NCBI GenBank assembly: GCA_003240795.1
Contig: QFNK01000078.1
Location: 1-7,866, forward strand
Direction of reading: 5' to 3'
Length of the DNA: 7,866 nt
Origin: Micavibrio aeruginosavorus
Lineage (GTDB): Bacteria; Pseudomonadota; Alphaproteobacteria; Micavibrionales; Micavibrionaceae
The notes beneath the pieces are model-generated. The model saw only the letters and a list, made by a program, of their open reading frames with translations. It was not told where the DNA came from and searched no databases. Of this stretch, positions 1-5,842 are shown in pieces. A program made the translations under genes and the position numbers. Numbering within the stretch: position 1 is the first letter of the stretch; every line of letters begins with the position of its first letter.

Positions 1-1447
1 ACGGGTCAAGCACGCGGAACGTGGCATTCACGCCGATCTTCTTCAGGTTCGCAATGAAAGGCAGCGTCCACCGTTCGAACATCGGGTTTGCGTCGATAAT
101 TTCAAACGTCAGCTTCTCGCCCTTCGCGTTCACGCGCATGCCGTCCTTGCCGACTTTCCATCCGGCTTCGTCCAGAAGGCTTGCGGCAATGCGCAGGTTT
201 TCGCGCATGTTGCCCGTTCCGTCATTTTTCGGCGGCGCATACCGCGTGGTGAAAACACTGTCGGGAATTTTGCCGCGATATTGTTCAAGGATTTCCAGCT
301 CCCGCCCCGCAGGCGCGCCTTCTGGCGCGGCGAGGTCGGAGTTGTCGAAGAAACTGTCGCTGCGCTTATACGCGCCGTAAGCGAATTGCTTGTTCGACCA
401 TTCGAAATCAAAGGCATGGGCCATTGCCTGGCGAACCTTCGGGTCGGCAAAGACAGGGCGGCGGATATTGTAGATGTATCCCTGCATCCCTGCCGGACGC
501 TCATGGGCGACTTGCTCTTTTACAATACGGCCGTCACGCACGGCGGGCGCATTATACGCGGTCTCCCAAAGCTTGGCGGTATTCTCCAGCCTGTAATCAT
601 ACTGACCGGCGAGGAACGCCTCCAGCGCGACGTTGTTGTCCTTGTAATAATCGATGACGATACGGTCGAAATTATAACGCCCTTTATTGACGGGCAGGTC
701 CTTGCCCCAATAGTCGGCATTACGCACATATTCGATGGAACTGCCCGGCTTGACCGTGACGACTTTATACGCGCCGCTGCCGAGCGGGGGCGTGAGTGTC
801 GTCTGTCCAAGATCGCGCCCTTCCGCCGCCCAGTAATGTTTGGGAAGGACGGCCATCTGCGCGATGATAAGCGGAAGTTCGGCATTGTCGTTATGACCGA
901 ACGTGAATTTCACGCGGCGTTCCGACGTTGCCTCCACTTTCGTCACATCGCCGTAATACGCCTTGAAGAACGGCGCGCCTTTTTCCATCACGGTCTTGAA
1001 CGTCCACACGACATCTTCCGCCGTCACAGGCTTTCCGTCCGCCCATTTCGCCTCGGGCCGCAGGTTGAAGGCGACCCACGAATTGTCCTTCGGACGCTCG
1101 ATCGTTTCGGCGAGAAGCCCGTACATGGAGAACGGCTCGTCGTCGCTCTGATCCATCAGGGAGTCGTAAACATAGCTTTGACCGAGGAACGTCATTCCGG
1201 CCGCCGGTGCCCCCTTGATGATAAAGGGGTTCAGGGAATCGAATGTGCCCACGCTGTGGAGTTTCAGTGTCCCGCCTTTTGGCGCGTCCGGATTCACATA
1301 GTCGAAATGGGTAAAGCCCGCCTTGTATTTCATGTCGCCGTGCATGGAAATCGCGGCCTGCGGCTTGACGCTATCCTGCGCGGAAAGGGGAAAGGGGGCG
1401 AAAACGGCCACGGCAAGCGCGGCAAGGAAAAGGATTTTTGTCAGCAT
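1..1447 (-). CDS. YejA-like oligopeptide ABC transporter periplasmic binding protein (partial, C-terminus beyond the left edge)
   Basis: A solute-binding protein (SBP family 5) that should deliver peptides to an inner-membrane ABC permease. From the ATG at 1447, 482 codons are open to the window edge; family members are near 600 residues, so roughly the last fifth is missing. Residues 1-23 form a signal peptide (K4, a hydrophobic core rich in Ala/Leu/Val, then PLSA before Q24), so the protein is periplasmic. Family hallmarks follow: HGDMKYKAGFTHFDYVNPDA then PKGGTL near residues 34-60, SLNPFIIKG, DEPFSMYGLLAE, and WADGKPVTAEDVVWTF. The visible end, with ANLKKIGVNATFRVLDP, matches the second-lobe part of the YejA subgroup rather than generic DppA/OppA. 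In Enterobacteria YejABEF takes up peptides and microcin C; the substrate here is unknown. Permease genes, if adjacent, would lie left of the window. Upstream of the ATG there is only an A-rich stretch, so the ribosome site is weak. Confidence 0.9.
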   Translation of the reverse strand, partial: MLTKILFLAALAVAVFAPFPLSAQDSVKPQAAISMHGDMKYKAGFTHFDYVNPDAPKGGTLKLHSVGTFDSLNPFIIKGAPAAGMTFLGQSYVYDSLMDQSDDEPFSMYGLLAETIERPKDNSWVAFNLRPEAKWADGKPVTAEDVVWTFKTVMEKGAPFFKAYYGDVTKVEATSERRVKFTFGHNDNAELPLIIAQMAVLPKHYWAAEGRDLGQTTLTPPLGSGAYKVVTVKPGSSIEYVRNADYWGKDLPVNKGRYNFDRIVIDYYKDNNVALEAFLAGQYDYRLENTAKLWETAYNAPAVRDGRIVKEQVAHERPAGMQGYIYNIRRPVFADPKVRQAMAHAFDFEWSNKQFAYGAYKRSDSFFDNSDLAAPEGAPAGRELEILEQYRGKIPDSVFTTRYAPPKNDGTGNMRENLRIAASLLDEAGWKVGKDGMRVNAKGEKLTFEIIDANPMFERWTLPFIANLKKIGVNATFRVLDP

Positions 1448-1491
1448 GTCTTTTTTTACCGTGAAAAAACAAAAGCGGCAAAGGCATTTAG

Positions 1492-1499
1492 ATGGTTAA
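1492..1499 (-). promoter_or_regulatory. TTAACCAT half-site, possible CtrA contact upstream of the yejA-like gene
   Basis: Read on the minus strand, these bases are TTAACCAT, about 45 bases before the ATG of the binding-protein gene. TTAACC is the extended half of the CtrA recognition element. A single half-site in AT-rich DNA is weak evidence. No convincing -35/-10 pair was found beside it on the minus strand. Confidence 0.2.
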
Positions 1500-1540
1500 T
1501 ACACGATCGGTCCTTACATTCGCGTTTTTAAATATATATT

Positions 1541-1555
1541 TTAACTTTAGTTTAA
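1541..1555 (+). promoter_or_regulatory. Canonical CtrA box TTAA-N7-TTAA
   Basis: The sequence TTAACTTTAGTTTAA is an exact TTAA-N7-TTAA, the consensus binding site of the response regulator CtrA, whose gene is in this same window. It lies 55 bases before the ATG of the 98-residue gene. Weak -10-like sequence (TATGTAAAT, from 1563) follows on the plus strand, so the box would sit over the -35 region. This is the position of CtrA at promoters it activates. The surrounding DNA (about 1525-1570) is very AT-rich, so chance occurrence is possible. The box is symmetrical and could also act on the divergent yejA-like gene. Confidence 0.5.
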
Positions 1556-1610
1556 TAGTTTTTATGTAAATCAATGGGTGTGTGGAAATAACAATCTGTG
1601 GGGGAAACAC

Positions 1611-1907
1611 ATGAGAGCTACATTCATGAATAAACTGGCATTTGCGGAGCACGGCCAGCAAAACATCATCCGTTACAATCACCATTTCCGCGTCGATGTC
1701 GGCGTTTTTATTAAAAAGGCCAACCTTCAGGACCGCGACTGGGATCTTTATTTCTCCAACGGAAATACATCCCATCTTCCGCAGGACCTTAAAGAAGGCC
1801 TGATCCGTGAGTTCATGCTGTATGTCCGCCGCCGCGCCCGCAAGGGTGTCAACAAGCTGCGCTTCGGCGATTTCATCGAAATGACGCAGACCATGAACAT
1901 CGCGTAA
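1611..1907 (+). CDS. Conserved-looking small hypothetical protein, 98 aa
   Basis: Not recognised. The ATG at 1611 is preceded at 1600-1606 by GGGGGAA, a good ribosome site at suitable spacing. The in-frame ATG at 1626 has no such site, and the open frame extends upstream to 1578 without support. The protein is soluble, with no signal peptide or membrane segment. It is rich in basic and aromatic residues: an N-terminal stretch with HGQQNIIRYNHHFRVDV, a central DRDWDLYFSNG, then a basic helix-like part (EFMLYVRRRARKG) and a C-terminal RFGDFIEMTQTMNIA. The basic helix might bind nucleic acid or a protein partner, but no motif proves it. It ends 15 bases before the CBS-domain gene and almost certainly shares its transcript. 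The exact CtrA box upstream suggests cell-cycle or motility-linked expression. Confidence 0.75.
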   Translation: MRATFMNKLAFAEHGQQNIIRYNHHFRVDVGVFIKKANLQDRDWDLYFSNGNTSHLPQDLKEGLIREFMLYVRRRARKGVNKLRFGDFIEMTQTMNIA

Positions 1908-1915
1908 GGACGGAG
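1907..1915 (+). promoter_or_regulatory. Ribosome binding site of the CBS-domain gene
   Basis: AGGACGGAG begins at the last base of the upstream stop codon and ends seven bases before the ATG at 1923. It fixes the start of the CBS gene and indicates that the two genes are translated from one message. Confidence 0.7.
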
Positions 1916-1922
1916 AAACCTT

Positions 1923-2321
1923 ATGCCGGATAGATTGTCGTCGCTTTTCCGTTTCGACCTTTCGGGAAAAACCGTGCCGGACACGATGACGGTGGCACAG
2001 GCCATCGATATCATGGCGGAGCGCCGCGCAAACTGTTTTCTGGTGCAGGCGGAGGGCGGGCGTGCCGTCGGCGTGCTGTCGGAGCATGACATCGTTACGG
2101 CGTTCGCTTTCTTCAAGGAAAAGGCGCGGGAGACGAAAATCCGGGACATCATGACGATTGATATTTTTGCGGCGAGGGAGAATGACTCACTGGACGAGGC
2201 CCTGAAAGTCATGGCCGACAACAATGTGCGTCATCTTCCGGTGCTTTCGGAATACGGTAATATCCTTGATTTCCTGTCCATCACGGAAATCATCGCAAAG
2301 AAGAACGAAATGTACGGATGA
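1923..2321 (+). CDS. Tandem CBS-domain protein, 132 aa
   Basis: A stand-alone pair of CBS domains (Bateman module), a cytoplasmic unit that usually binds adenine nucleotides and acts as an energy or ligand sensor. CBS1 covers about residues 17-62 (TVPDTMTVAQAIDIM, then AVGVLSEHDIV). CBS2 covers about 72-127 (KIRDIMTIDIFAA, DSLDEALKVMADNNVRHLPV, then DFLSITEII). The SEHD of CBS1 fits the usual S/T-x-x-D ribose-contacting motif. In CBS2 the corresponding position reads SITE, with Glu replacing Asp. No enzymatic or membrane domain is attached, so it presumably works through a partner. The 98-residue neighbour 15 bases upstream is the obvious candidate. Its TGA directly abuts the pyrD stop on the other strand. 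Ligand and target cannot be read from sequence. Confidence 0.9.
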   Translation: MPDRLSSLFRFDLSGKTVPDTMTVAQAIDIMAERRANCFLVQAEGGRAVGVLSEHDIVTAFAFFKEKARETKIRDIMTIDIFAARENDSLDEALKVMADNNVRHLPVLSEYGNILDFLSITEIIAKKNEMYG

Positions 2322-3398
2322 TCAGGCGTCCTTGCCGACGGCTTTTGATATATGGTCGAGGCCATCTTTTTGAAGCAGGGAACCAAGGCCGCTCAGGATA
2401 TTGCCCACCAGCTCTGGCCCCTGGAATACGAGCGCGCTGTAAAGCTGGACAAGGGACGCACCGGCCTTGATCTTGTCATAGGCATCCTGCGCGCCGGATA
2501 TTCCGCCTGCGCCGATAATCGGCAATTTTCCTTCGGTATAACGGTAGAAACGGCGGATAACATCCGTCGATTTGCGCGTCAGGGGCGCACCGCTCAGGCC
2601 GCCCTGCTGTTCATAGAAGGATGTTGGGAGGCCGTCGGGGCGGTCGAGTGTCGTGTTGCCGAGGATAACGCCGTCAACGCCGGATTCCAGCAGCGCGGCG
2701 GATACGTCCTTTAGCTGCGCGTCTTCCAGATCGGGCGCAAGTTTCACAAGGACGGGCGGCGGTGCGGAGCGGCCGCACGCTTTCGCGCGTTCCTCGAGAA
2801 TTTTGGCCAGCAGCGGCAAAAGGTTTTCCCGCGCCTGAAGATTGCGAAGCCCCGGTGTGTTGGGGGAGGAAATATTGACGGTCAGGTAATCCGCATAACC
2901 GCCGAGCAGCCGCACAAGCTGCGCGTAATCACGCGCCGGATCTTCCGCGCCCTTGTTCATGCCGATATTGATGCCGATGATTCCGGCGGGGCGGGGGCGC
3001 GTCTCAAAAAAACGCTCGATATTGTGGCGGAACACATCCGCCCCTTCGCTGGGAAAACCCATGCGGTTGACGACGGACGCTGTGCGCGGATCGCGGAATA
3101 CACGGGGGCGCGGATTGCCCGCCTGCGGGCGCGGCGTGACGGTGCCGGCCTCGACAAAGCCGAACCCGATACGAAGCATCGCGCCGATCACTTCCGCATT
3201 CTTGTCGAAACCCGCGGCGAGCCCGACGGGGTTCGGAAACACGCGGTTCCACAAAGTCGTTTTCAGGCGCGCATCGTCAACACGGGCGGGGCAGGGCATC
3301 AGCCCTGTTTTAAGCGCCTTGATCGTCAGGCCATGCGCCGTTTCCGCATCCATGCGGTGAAGGACGGGTTTGGCGATATTGAAGAGAAGCGAAGTCAT
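2322..3398 (-). CDS. pyrD: Dihydroorotate dehydrogenase (quinone), class 2
   Basis: Catalyses dihydroorotate to orotate with quinone as acceptor, the fourth step of pyrimidine synthesis, at the inner face of the cytoplasmic membrane. The 358 residues match class 2 length. An N-terminal amphipathic segment (MDAETAHGLTIKAL, residues 16-29) is the membrane/quinone tunnel part that class 1 enzymes lack. Motifs follow in order: NPVGLAAGFDKNAEVIG (56-72); FVEAGTVTPRPQAGNPRPR (81-99); NRMGFPSEG (111-119); NISSPNTPGLRNLQ (175-188), where S178 aligns with the catalytic Ser of E. coli PyrD; VKLAPD (218-223); GNTT (247-250); GGLSG (266-270); and GAGGISGAQDAYDKIKAGA with VQLYSALVFQGP, the FMN phosphate site. 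The start lies 6 bases after the pgsA stop with no clear Shine-Dalgarno sequence, which suggests translational coupling. No terminator follows; the gene collides tail to tail with the CBS gene. Confidence 0.97.
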   Translation of the reverse strand: MTSLLFNIAKPVLHRMDAETAHGLTIKALKTGLMPCPARVDDARLKTTLWNRVFPNPVGLAAGFDKNAEVIGAMLRIGFGFVEAGTVTPRPQAGNPRPRVFRDPRTASVVNRMGFPSEGADVFRHNIERFFETRPRPAGIIGINIGMNKGAEDPARDYAQLVRLLGGYADYLTVNISSPNTPGLRNLQARENLLPLLAKILEERAKACGRSAPPPVLVKLAPDLEDAQLKDVSAALLESGVDGVILGNTTLDRPDGLPTSFYEQQGGLSGAPLTRKSTDVIRRFYRYTEGKLPIIGAGGISGAQDAYDKIKAGASLVQLYSALVFQGPELVGNILSGLGSLLQKDGLDHISKAVGKDA

Positions 3399-3404
3399 AG
3401 CGGA

Positions 3405-3989
3405 TCAGTCGATATGTTTGAAGCCGACCTTCAGGTAATTCCATCCGGTGATAAGGGTGATAACGGCGGCAACGGACAGAAGTATTTGTCCGGTCAGAAG
3501 CGTGCTGATACCCGGCGCGATAAAACCGAACACCGTCTGCATGACATGGTCGCCGTAAGCGCCGATAACAAGAAAGCCGAGCGCCGTCATCTGGAATCCT
3601 GTCTTCCACTTTGCCAGCTTGCTGACAGGCACCTTCACATTGCGAGGGCCCAGATATTCACGAAGGCCCGACACCATGAATTCGCGGGCGAGAATGATGA
3701 TGGCGGGGATCAGCCACACACCGTCCAGACGGTCGAACGTCGCCAGCGCCATCAGCAGCGAGGCCACCATGATTTTGTCGGAGATGGGGTCAAGAAACGT
3801 GCCGAAACCGGACGTCGTGCCGTACTTGCGGGCGAGATAGCCGTCAAAGAAATCTGTCACCGCGCAGAAAATGTAAATCCACAGCGCCCACCACGCCGCC
3901 ATCGCCCCGGGAACGAAAAACAGCCCGATCAAGACCGGCAGTAGCAGGATACGGGAAACGGTCAGGATGTTGGGTAACTGGCGCAGCAT
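3405..3989 (-). CDS. pgsA: CDP-diacylglycerol--glycerol-3-phosphate 3-phosphatidyltransferase
   Basis: Makes phosphatidylglycerol-phosphate from CDP-diacylglycerol and glycerol-3-phosphate, the committed step to phosphatidylglycerol and cardiolipin, in the inner membrane. Counting from the ATG at 3989 (194 aa), the complete CDP-alcohol phosphotransferase signature is present: D46, D49, G50, A53, R54, G63, D67 and D71 in the exact D-x2-DG-x2-AR-x8-G-x3-D-x3-D spacing. The N-terminus LPNILTVSRILLLPV and the later AREFMVSGLREYLGP are typical of PgsA rather than PssA or cardiolipin synthase. About six hydrophobic segments are visible. An in-frame TTG two codons upstream (3995) is an alternative start; neither has a strong ribosome site, and the ATG fits the family N-terminus better. 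pyrD follows after 6 bases; the unknown 310-residue gene lies 48 bases upstream. Confidence 0.95.
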   Translation of the reverse strand: MLRQLPNILTVSRILLLPVLIGLFFVPGAMAAWWALWIYIFCAVTDFFDGYLARKYGTTSGFGTFLDPISDKIMVASLLMALATFDRLDGVWLIPAIIILAREFMVSGLREYLGPRNVKVPVSKLAKWKTGFQMTALGFLVIGAYGDHVMQTVFGFIAPGISTLLTGQILLSVAAVITLITGWNYLKVGFKHID

Positions 3990-4037
3990 GGTCAAGATGT
4001 AGCAATTTCCGGACGCTAGTACCAGAGATGGAATGAC

Positions 4038-4970
4038 TTAAGGCGTAAATTTCCCCGATGAATACGCAGACGTCGCCTCAAGCGGCACGTTCCTGATGTG
4101 GCAGGCGATGAAAGCGGGAAAGGCGCCGGGCTTCATCTGCGGAGAAATCCTGTAAACGCCATGTTCGTTCGCCTCCAGAACGGTGCTCCACAATTGTACG
4201 GCGCCGCTCGAAAACGGGCATTTGCGGGGGGCATCCATTTCCTGTACCCGAAAAGCGCTCAGACGGAATGATTCCATCAGGCCTTTCTGAAACACAGTCT
4301 CCATATCCTGCCGGCTTTGTGTTTTCTGAATATCGTCGGACAGGCCGATATGCATCAAGGACGGCAAAAGCTCTTCCAGGAACGTGTCCTTGCTGGCAAG
4401 GGCGATCTTGTCGATCACATTCACCTGATCGACGGTAAAACGTTCGCACTTTTCCATGTTTGATTGGAAATGATAGCTCATATTGCTGAAATGTTCGAAG
4501 GCAACGCTTTGTATGACATGAATAATGCGCGAAATTTCAGGGTTCCTCGCGATGTCCTCGCGCGCCGCCGCATACTCTTTTTCCGTCAGAACATACTCAC
4601 TGTTATGCCGCTGTGATCTTCTGCCTTCCGTTGCTTCGAGGAACCGGCTTGAAAAGGCCATGTTTTCAACCGAAGCGGGAGGCAGGAAACAGTAATCGCG
4701 GCTTTCTTCTATGAGCGTGAATAAATGACCGCTATTGGCGATATGTTCGATGTAGGCATGTAGCGGCTTTATATCGAGCATGCATGGCTTGATCGTCAAT
4801 TCCACGGCATAGGAAAGGGATATGTTCAGGTTGTCAGGTTTGGAAAAATCGAATGCCCTGATCAGGTTCTGGCATTCATCGAAGACGCGCTCATACACCG
4901 GAGCCATAACGCCGTTGTAGCTGGCGGGGCGGTCTATTTCATCCGGCGGGAAAGCGAACTCAAATTCCAT
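4038..4970 (-). CDS. Hypothetical protein, 310 aa, lower GC than its neighbours
   Basis: Not recognised. The ATG at 4970 is preceded by AAGG at short spacing; an in-frame TTG at 4985 would add five residues but has no ribosome site. The product appears cytoplasmic: no signal peptide, no membrane segment, and an acidic N-terminus (MEFEFAFPPDEID). The middle is mainly helical and charged (VLTEKEYAAAREDIARN, then a His/Met/Phe-rich stretch HVIQSVAFEHFSNMSYHFQS), with scattered cysteines that form no metal-binding pattern. Hand counts in several 60-base lines give roughly 38-55% GC, against about 60% or more in pyrD, so base use differs. A TTGACA lies on the minus strand at 5000-5005 just upstream, but no good -10 matches it. 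The gene sits between the ctrA terminator and pgsA and may be cotranscribed with pgsA-pyrD. It could be a lineage-specific or acquired gene. Confidence 0.75.
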   Translation of the reverse strand: MEFEFAFPPDEIDRPASYNGVMAPVYERVFDECQNLIRAFDFSKPDNLNISLSYAVELTIKPCMLDIKPLHAYIEHIANSGHLFTLIEESRDYCFLPPASVENMAFSSRFLEATEGRRSQRHNSEYVLTEKEYAAAREDIARNPEISRIIHVIQSVAFEHFSNMSYHFQSNMEKCERFTVDQVNVIDKIALASKDTFLEELLPSLMHIGLSDDIQKTQSRQDMETVFQKGLMESFRLSAFRVQEMDAPRKCPFSSGAVQLWSTVLEANEHGVYRISPQMKPGAFPAFIACHIRNVPLEATSAYSSGKFTP

Positions 4971-5018
4971 GGCGCCTTGTGCCAAAGAATTGGTGGTTAT
5001 GTCAAAATGTTTCTGCAG

Positions 5019-5042
5019 AAAAATCCCCGCCGGAGCGGGGAT
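5019..5042 (-). terminator. Rho-independent terminator of ctrA
   Basis: On the minus strand an 8-bp perfect stem, ATCCCCGC paired with GCGGGGAT with a four-base loop (5023-5042), is followed by TTTTTC. It begins 8 bases after the ctrA stop codon. It should separate ctrA transcription from the 310-residue gene and the pgsA-pyrD pair downstream. Confidence 0.88.
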
Positions 5043-5049
5043 CTTCGAA

Positions 5050-5757
5050 TTATGCGGTGGCTTTCTGCTTGCCGGACGCTTCGGCCGGTTCGCGCAGGAC
5101 GTATCCGCGGCCCCAGACGGTTTCGATAAAGGAATCGCCGCCTGTCGCCTGCTCGATCTTCTTGCGGAGTTTGCAGATGAAGACGTCGATGATTTTCACT
5201 TCCGGCTCGTCCATGCCGCCGTAAAGGTGGTTCAGGAACATTTCCTTCGTGAGGGTCGTGCCCTTGCGCAGGGAGAGAAGCTCCATAATCCCGTATTCCT
5301 TGCCCGTGAGGTGGAGCGTCTTGCCTTCGACATCGACGGTGCGCGTGTCGAGGTTGACGGTGACGGGGCCGGTGATGATCTTGGATTGCGAATGACCCTG
5401 GCTGCGGCGGACGATGGCCTGGATACGGGCGATCAGCTCGCGCTTGTCGAAAGGTTTCGTCAGATAGTCGTCCGCGCCGAAACCGAGCCCCTTGATCTTG
5501 TCGTCGAGGGCGGAGAGGCCGGAGAGAATGAGAATCGGTGTCTGGACCTTGGCGGAGCGCAGGTTTTTCAGGACGTCATACCCGTCCATGTCCGGCAGCA
5601 TCAGGTCGAGAATAATGATGTCGTAATCGTAAAGCTTGCCGAGATCGAGGCCATCCTCGCCCAGATCCGTCGTGTCGGTAACATATCCTTCGCTCTTCAG
5701 CATCAGTTCGATGCTTTTGGCGGTGGAGCTATCGTCTTCTACCAATAGAACCCGCAT
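5050..5757 (-). CDS. ctrA: Cell-cycle transcriptional regulator CtrA
   Basis: OmpR/PhoB-type response regulator that binds TTAA-N7-TTAA sites and, in alphaproteobacteria, controls replication, division, motility and cell-cycle genes. It is phosphorylated through the CckA-ChpT relay. The 235 residues match the family (Caulobacter about 231). Receiver domain, residues 1-115: acidic pocket D8/D9, phospho-acceptor D51 in IIILDLMLPDMDG, S79, and K101 in TKPF. The winged-helix domain (about 126-224) carries the nearly invariant CtrA stretch LTGKEYGIMELLSLRKG, TTLTKEMFLNHLYGGMDEPE, KIIDVFICKLRKK and ETVWGRGYVLR, which identifies CtrA over other OmpR regulators. The ATG at 5757 has GGAAGGGG about nine bases upstream; the in-frame TTG at 5775 lies inside that ribosome site and is rejected. 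The protein ends K-A-T-A rather than the Ala-Ala end used for ClpXP turnover in Caulobacter. Upstream lie TTAA half-sites and GANTC sites that suggest autoregulation. Confidence 0.97.
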   Translation of the reverse strand: MRVLLVEDDSSTAKSIELMLKSEGYVTDTTDLGEDGLDLGKLYDYDIIILDLMLPDMDGYDVLKNLRSAKVQTPILILSGLSALDDKIKGLGFGADDYLTKPFDKRELIARIQAIVRRSQGHSQSKIITGPVTVNLDTRTVDVEGKTLHLTGKEYGIMELLSLRKGTTLTKEMFLNHLYGGMDEPEVKIIDVFICKLRKKIEQATGGDSFIETVWGRGYVLREPAEASGKQKATA

Positions 5758-5802
5758 TTTATGGACCCCTTCCAAAAAGAAATTTGTCTGAACCCGCCGC
5801 CC

Positions 5803-5807
5803 GATTC
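5803..5807. promoter_or_regulatory. GANTC (CcrM-type methylation) site in the ctrA leader
   Basis: GATTC, a target of the alphaproteobacterial adenine methyltransferase CcrM, lies about 46 bases before the ctrA ATG. It falls inside the predicted 5' leader, so on its own it may be chance. Confidence 0.3.
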
Positions 5808-5826
5808 CTCCGGTACGGCTTTAAAC

Positions 5827-5841
5827 ATTCTTAATAAGAAT
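5827..5841. repeat. 15-base perfect palindrome in the ctrA promoter region
   Basis: ATTCTTA, one central A, then TAAGAAT: two perfect 7-base arms. It covers the predicted ctrA transcription start and the edge of the -10 element, the position of a repressor operator. It includes one of the five TTAA half-sites. Confidence 0.45.
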
Positions 5842-5842
5842 C
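5838..5842. promoter_or_regulatory. GANTC (CcrM-type) site overlapping the ctrA -10 candidate
   Basis: GAATC on the plus strand (GATTC on the minus strand) overlaps the TAAGAT -10 candidate. In Caulobacter, methylation of a GANTC site within the ctrA P1 promoter limits its firing to hemimethylated DNA after fork passage. The position here would allow the same type of control, but the host's methyltransferase is not visible in this window. Confidence 0.4.

Noticed and set aside
1451..1469. T7/A6 inverted repeat just upstream of the yejA-like start, as a possible RNA hairpin
   Set aside because: The stem would be only A-U pairs around a six-base loop, too weak to claim as a regulatory hairpin or terminator.
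281..1531. A 416-codon open frame on the plus strand, antisense to the yejA-like gene
   Set aside because: The minus-strand frame encodes a clear binding protein with signal peptide and family motifs. Long antisense frames are common opposite GC-rich genes, and this one resembles no protein family and lacks a ribosome site.
1488..2224. Minus-strand frames of 199 and 158 codons opposite the small operon
   Set aside because: The plus strand has two ribosome sites and a clear CBS-domain protein. The minus-strand frames carry no recognisable domain.
3024..3944. A 306-codon plus-strand frame spanning pyrD and pgsA
   Set aside because: It lies antisense to two well-supported genes and crosses their boundary. 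Its composition (rich in Arg, His and Asp) is typical of a shadow frame.
4977..5005. TTGACA on the minus strand at 5000-5005 as a promoter for the 310-residue gene
   Set aside because: No acceptable -10 element occurs at 16-18 bases, and the predicted start would fall at the ATG. It is mentioned only within the gene entry.
4969..5748. A 259-codon plus-strand frame antisense to ctrA
   Set aside because: It mirrors the full CtrA coding region, whose protein is certain, and it runs through the ctrA terminator hairpin.
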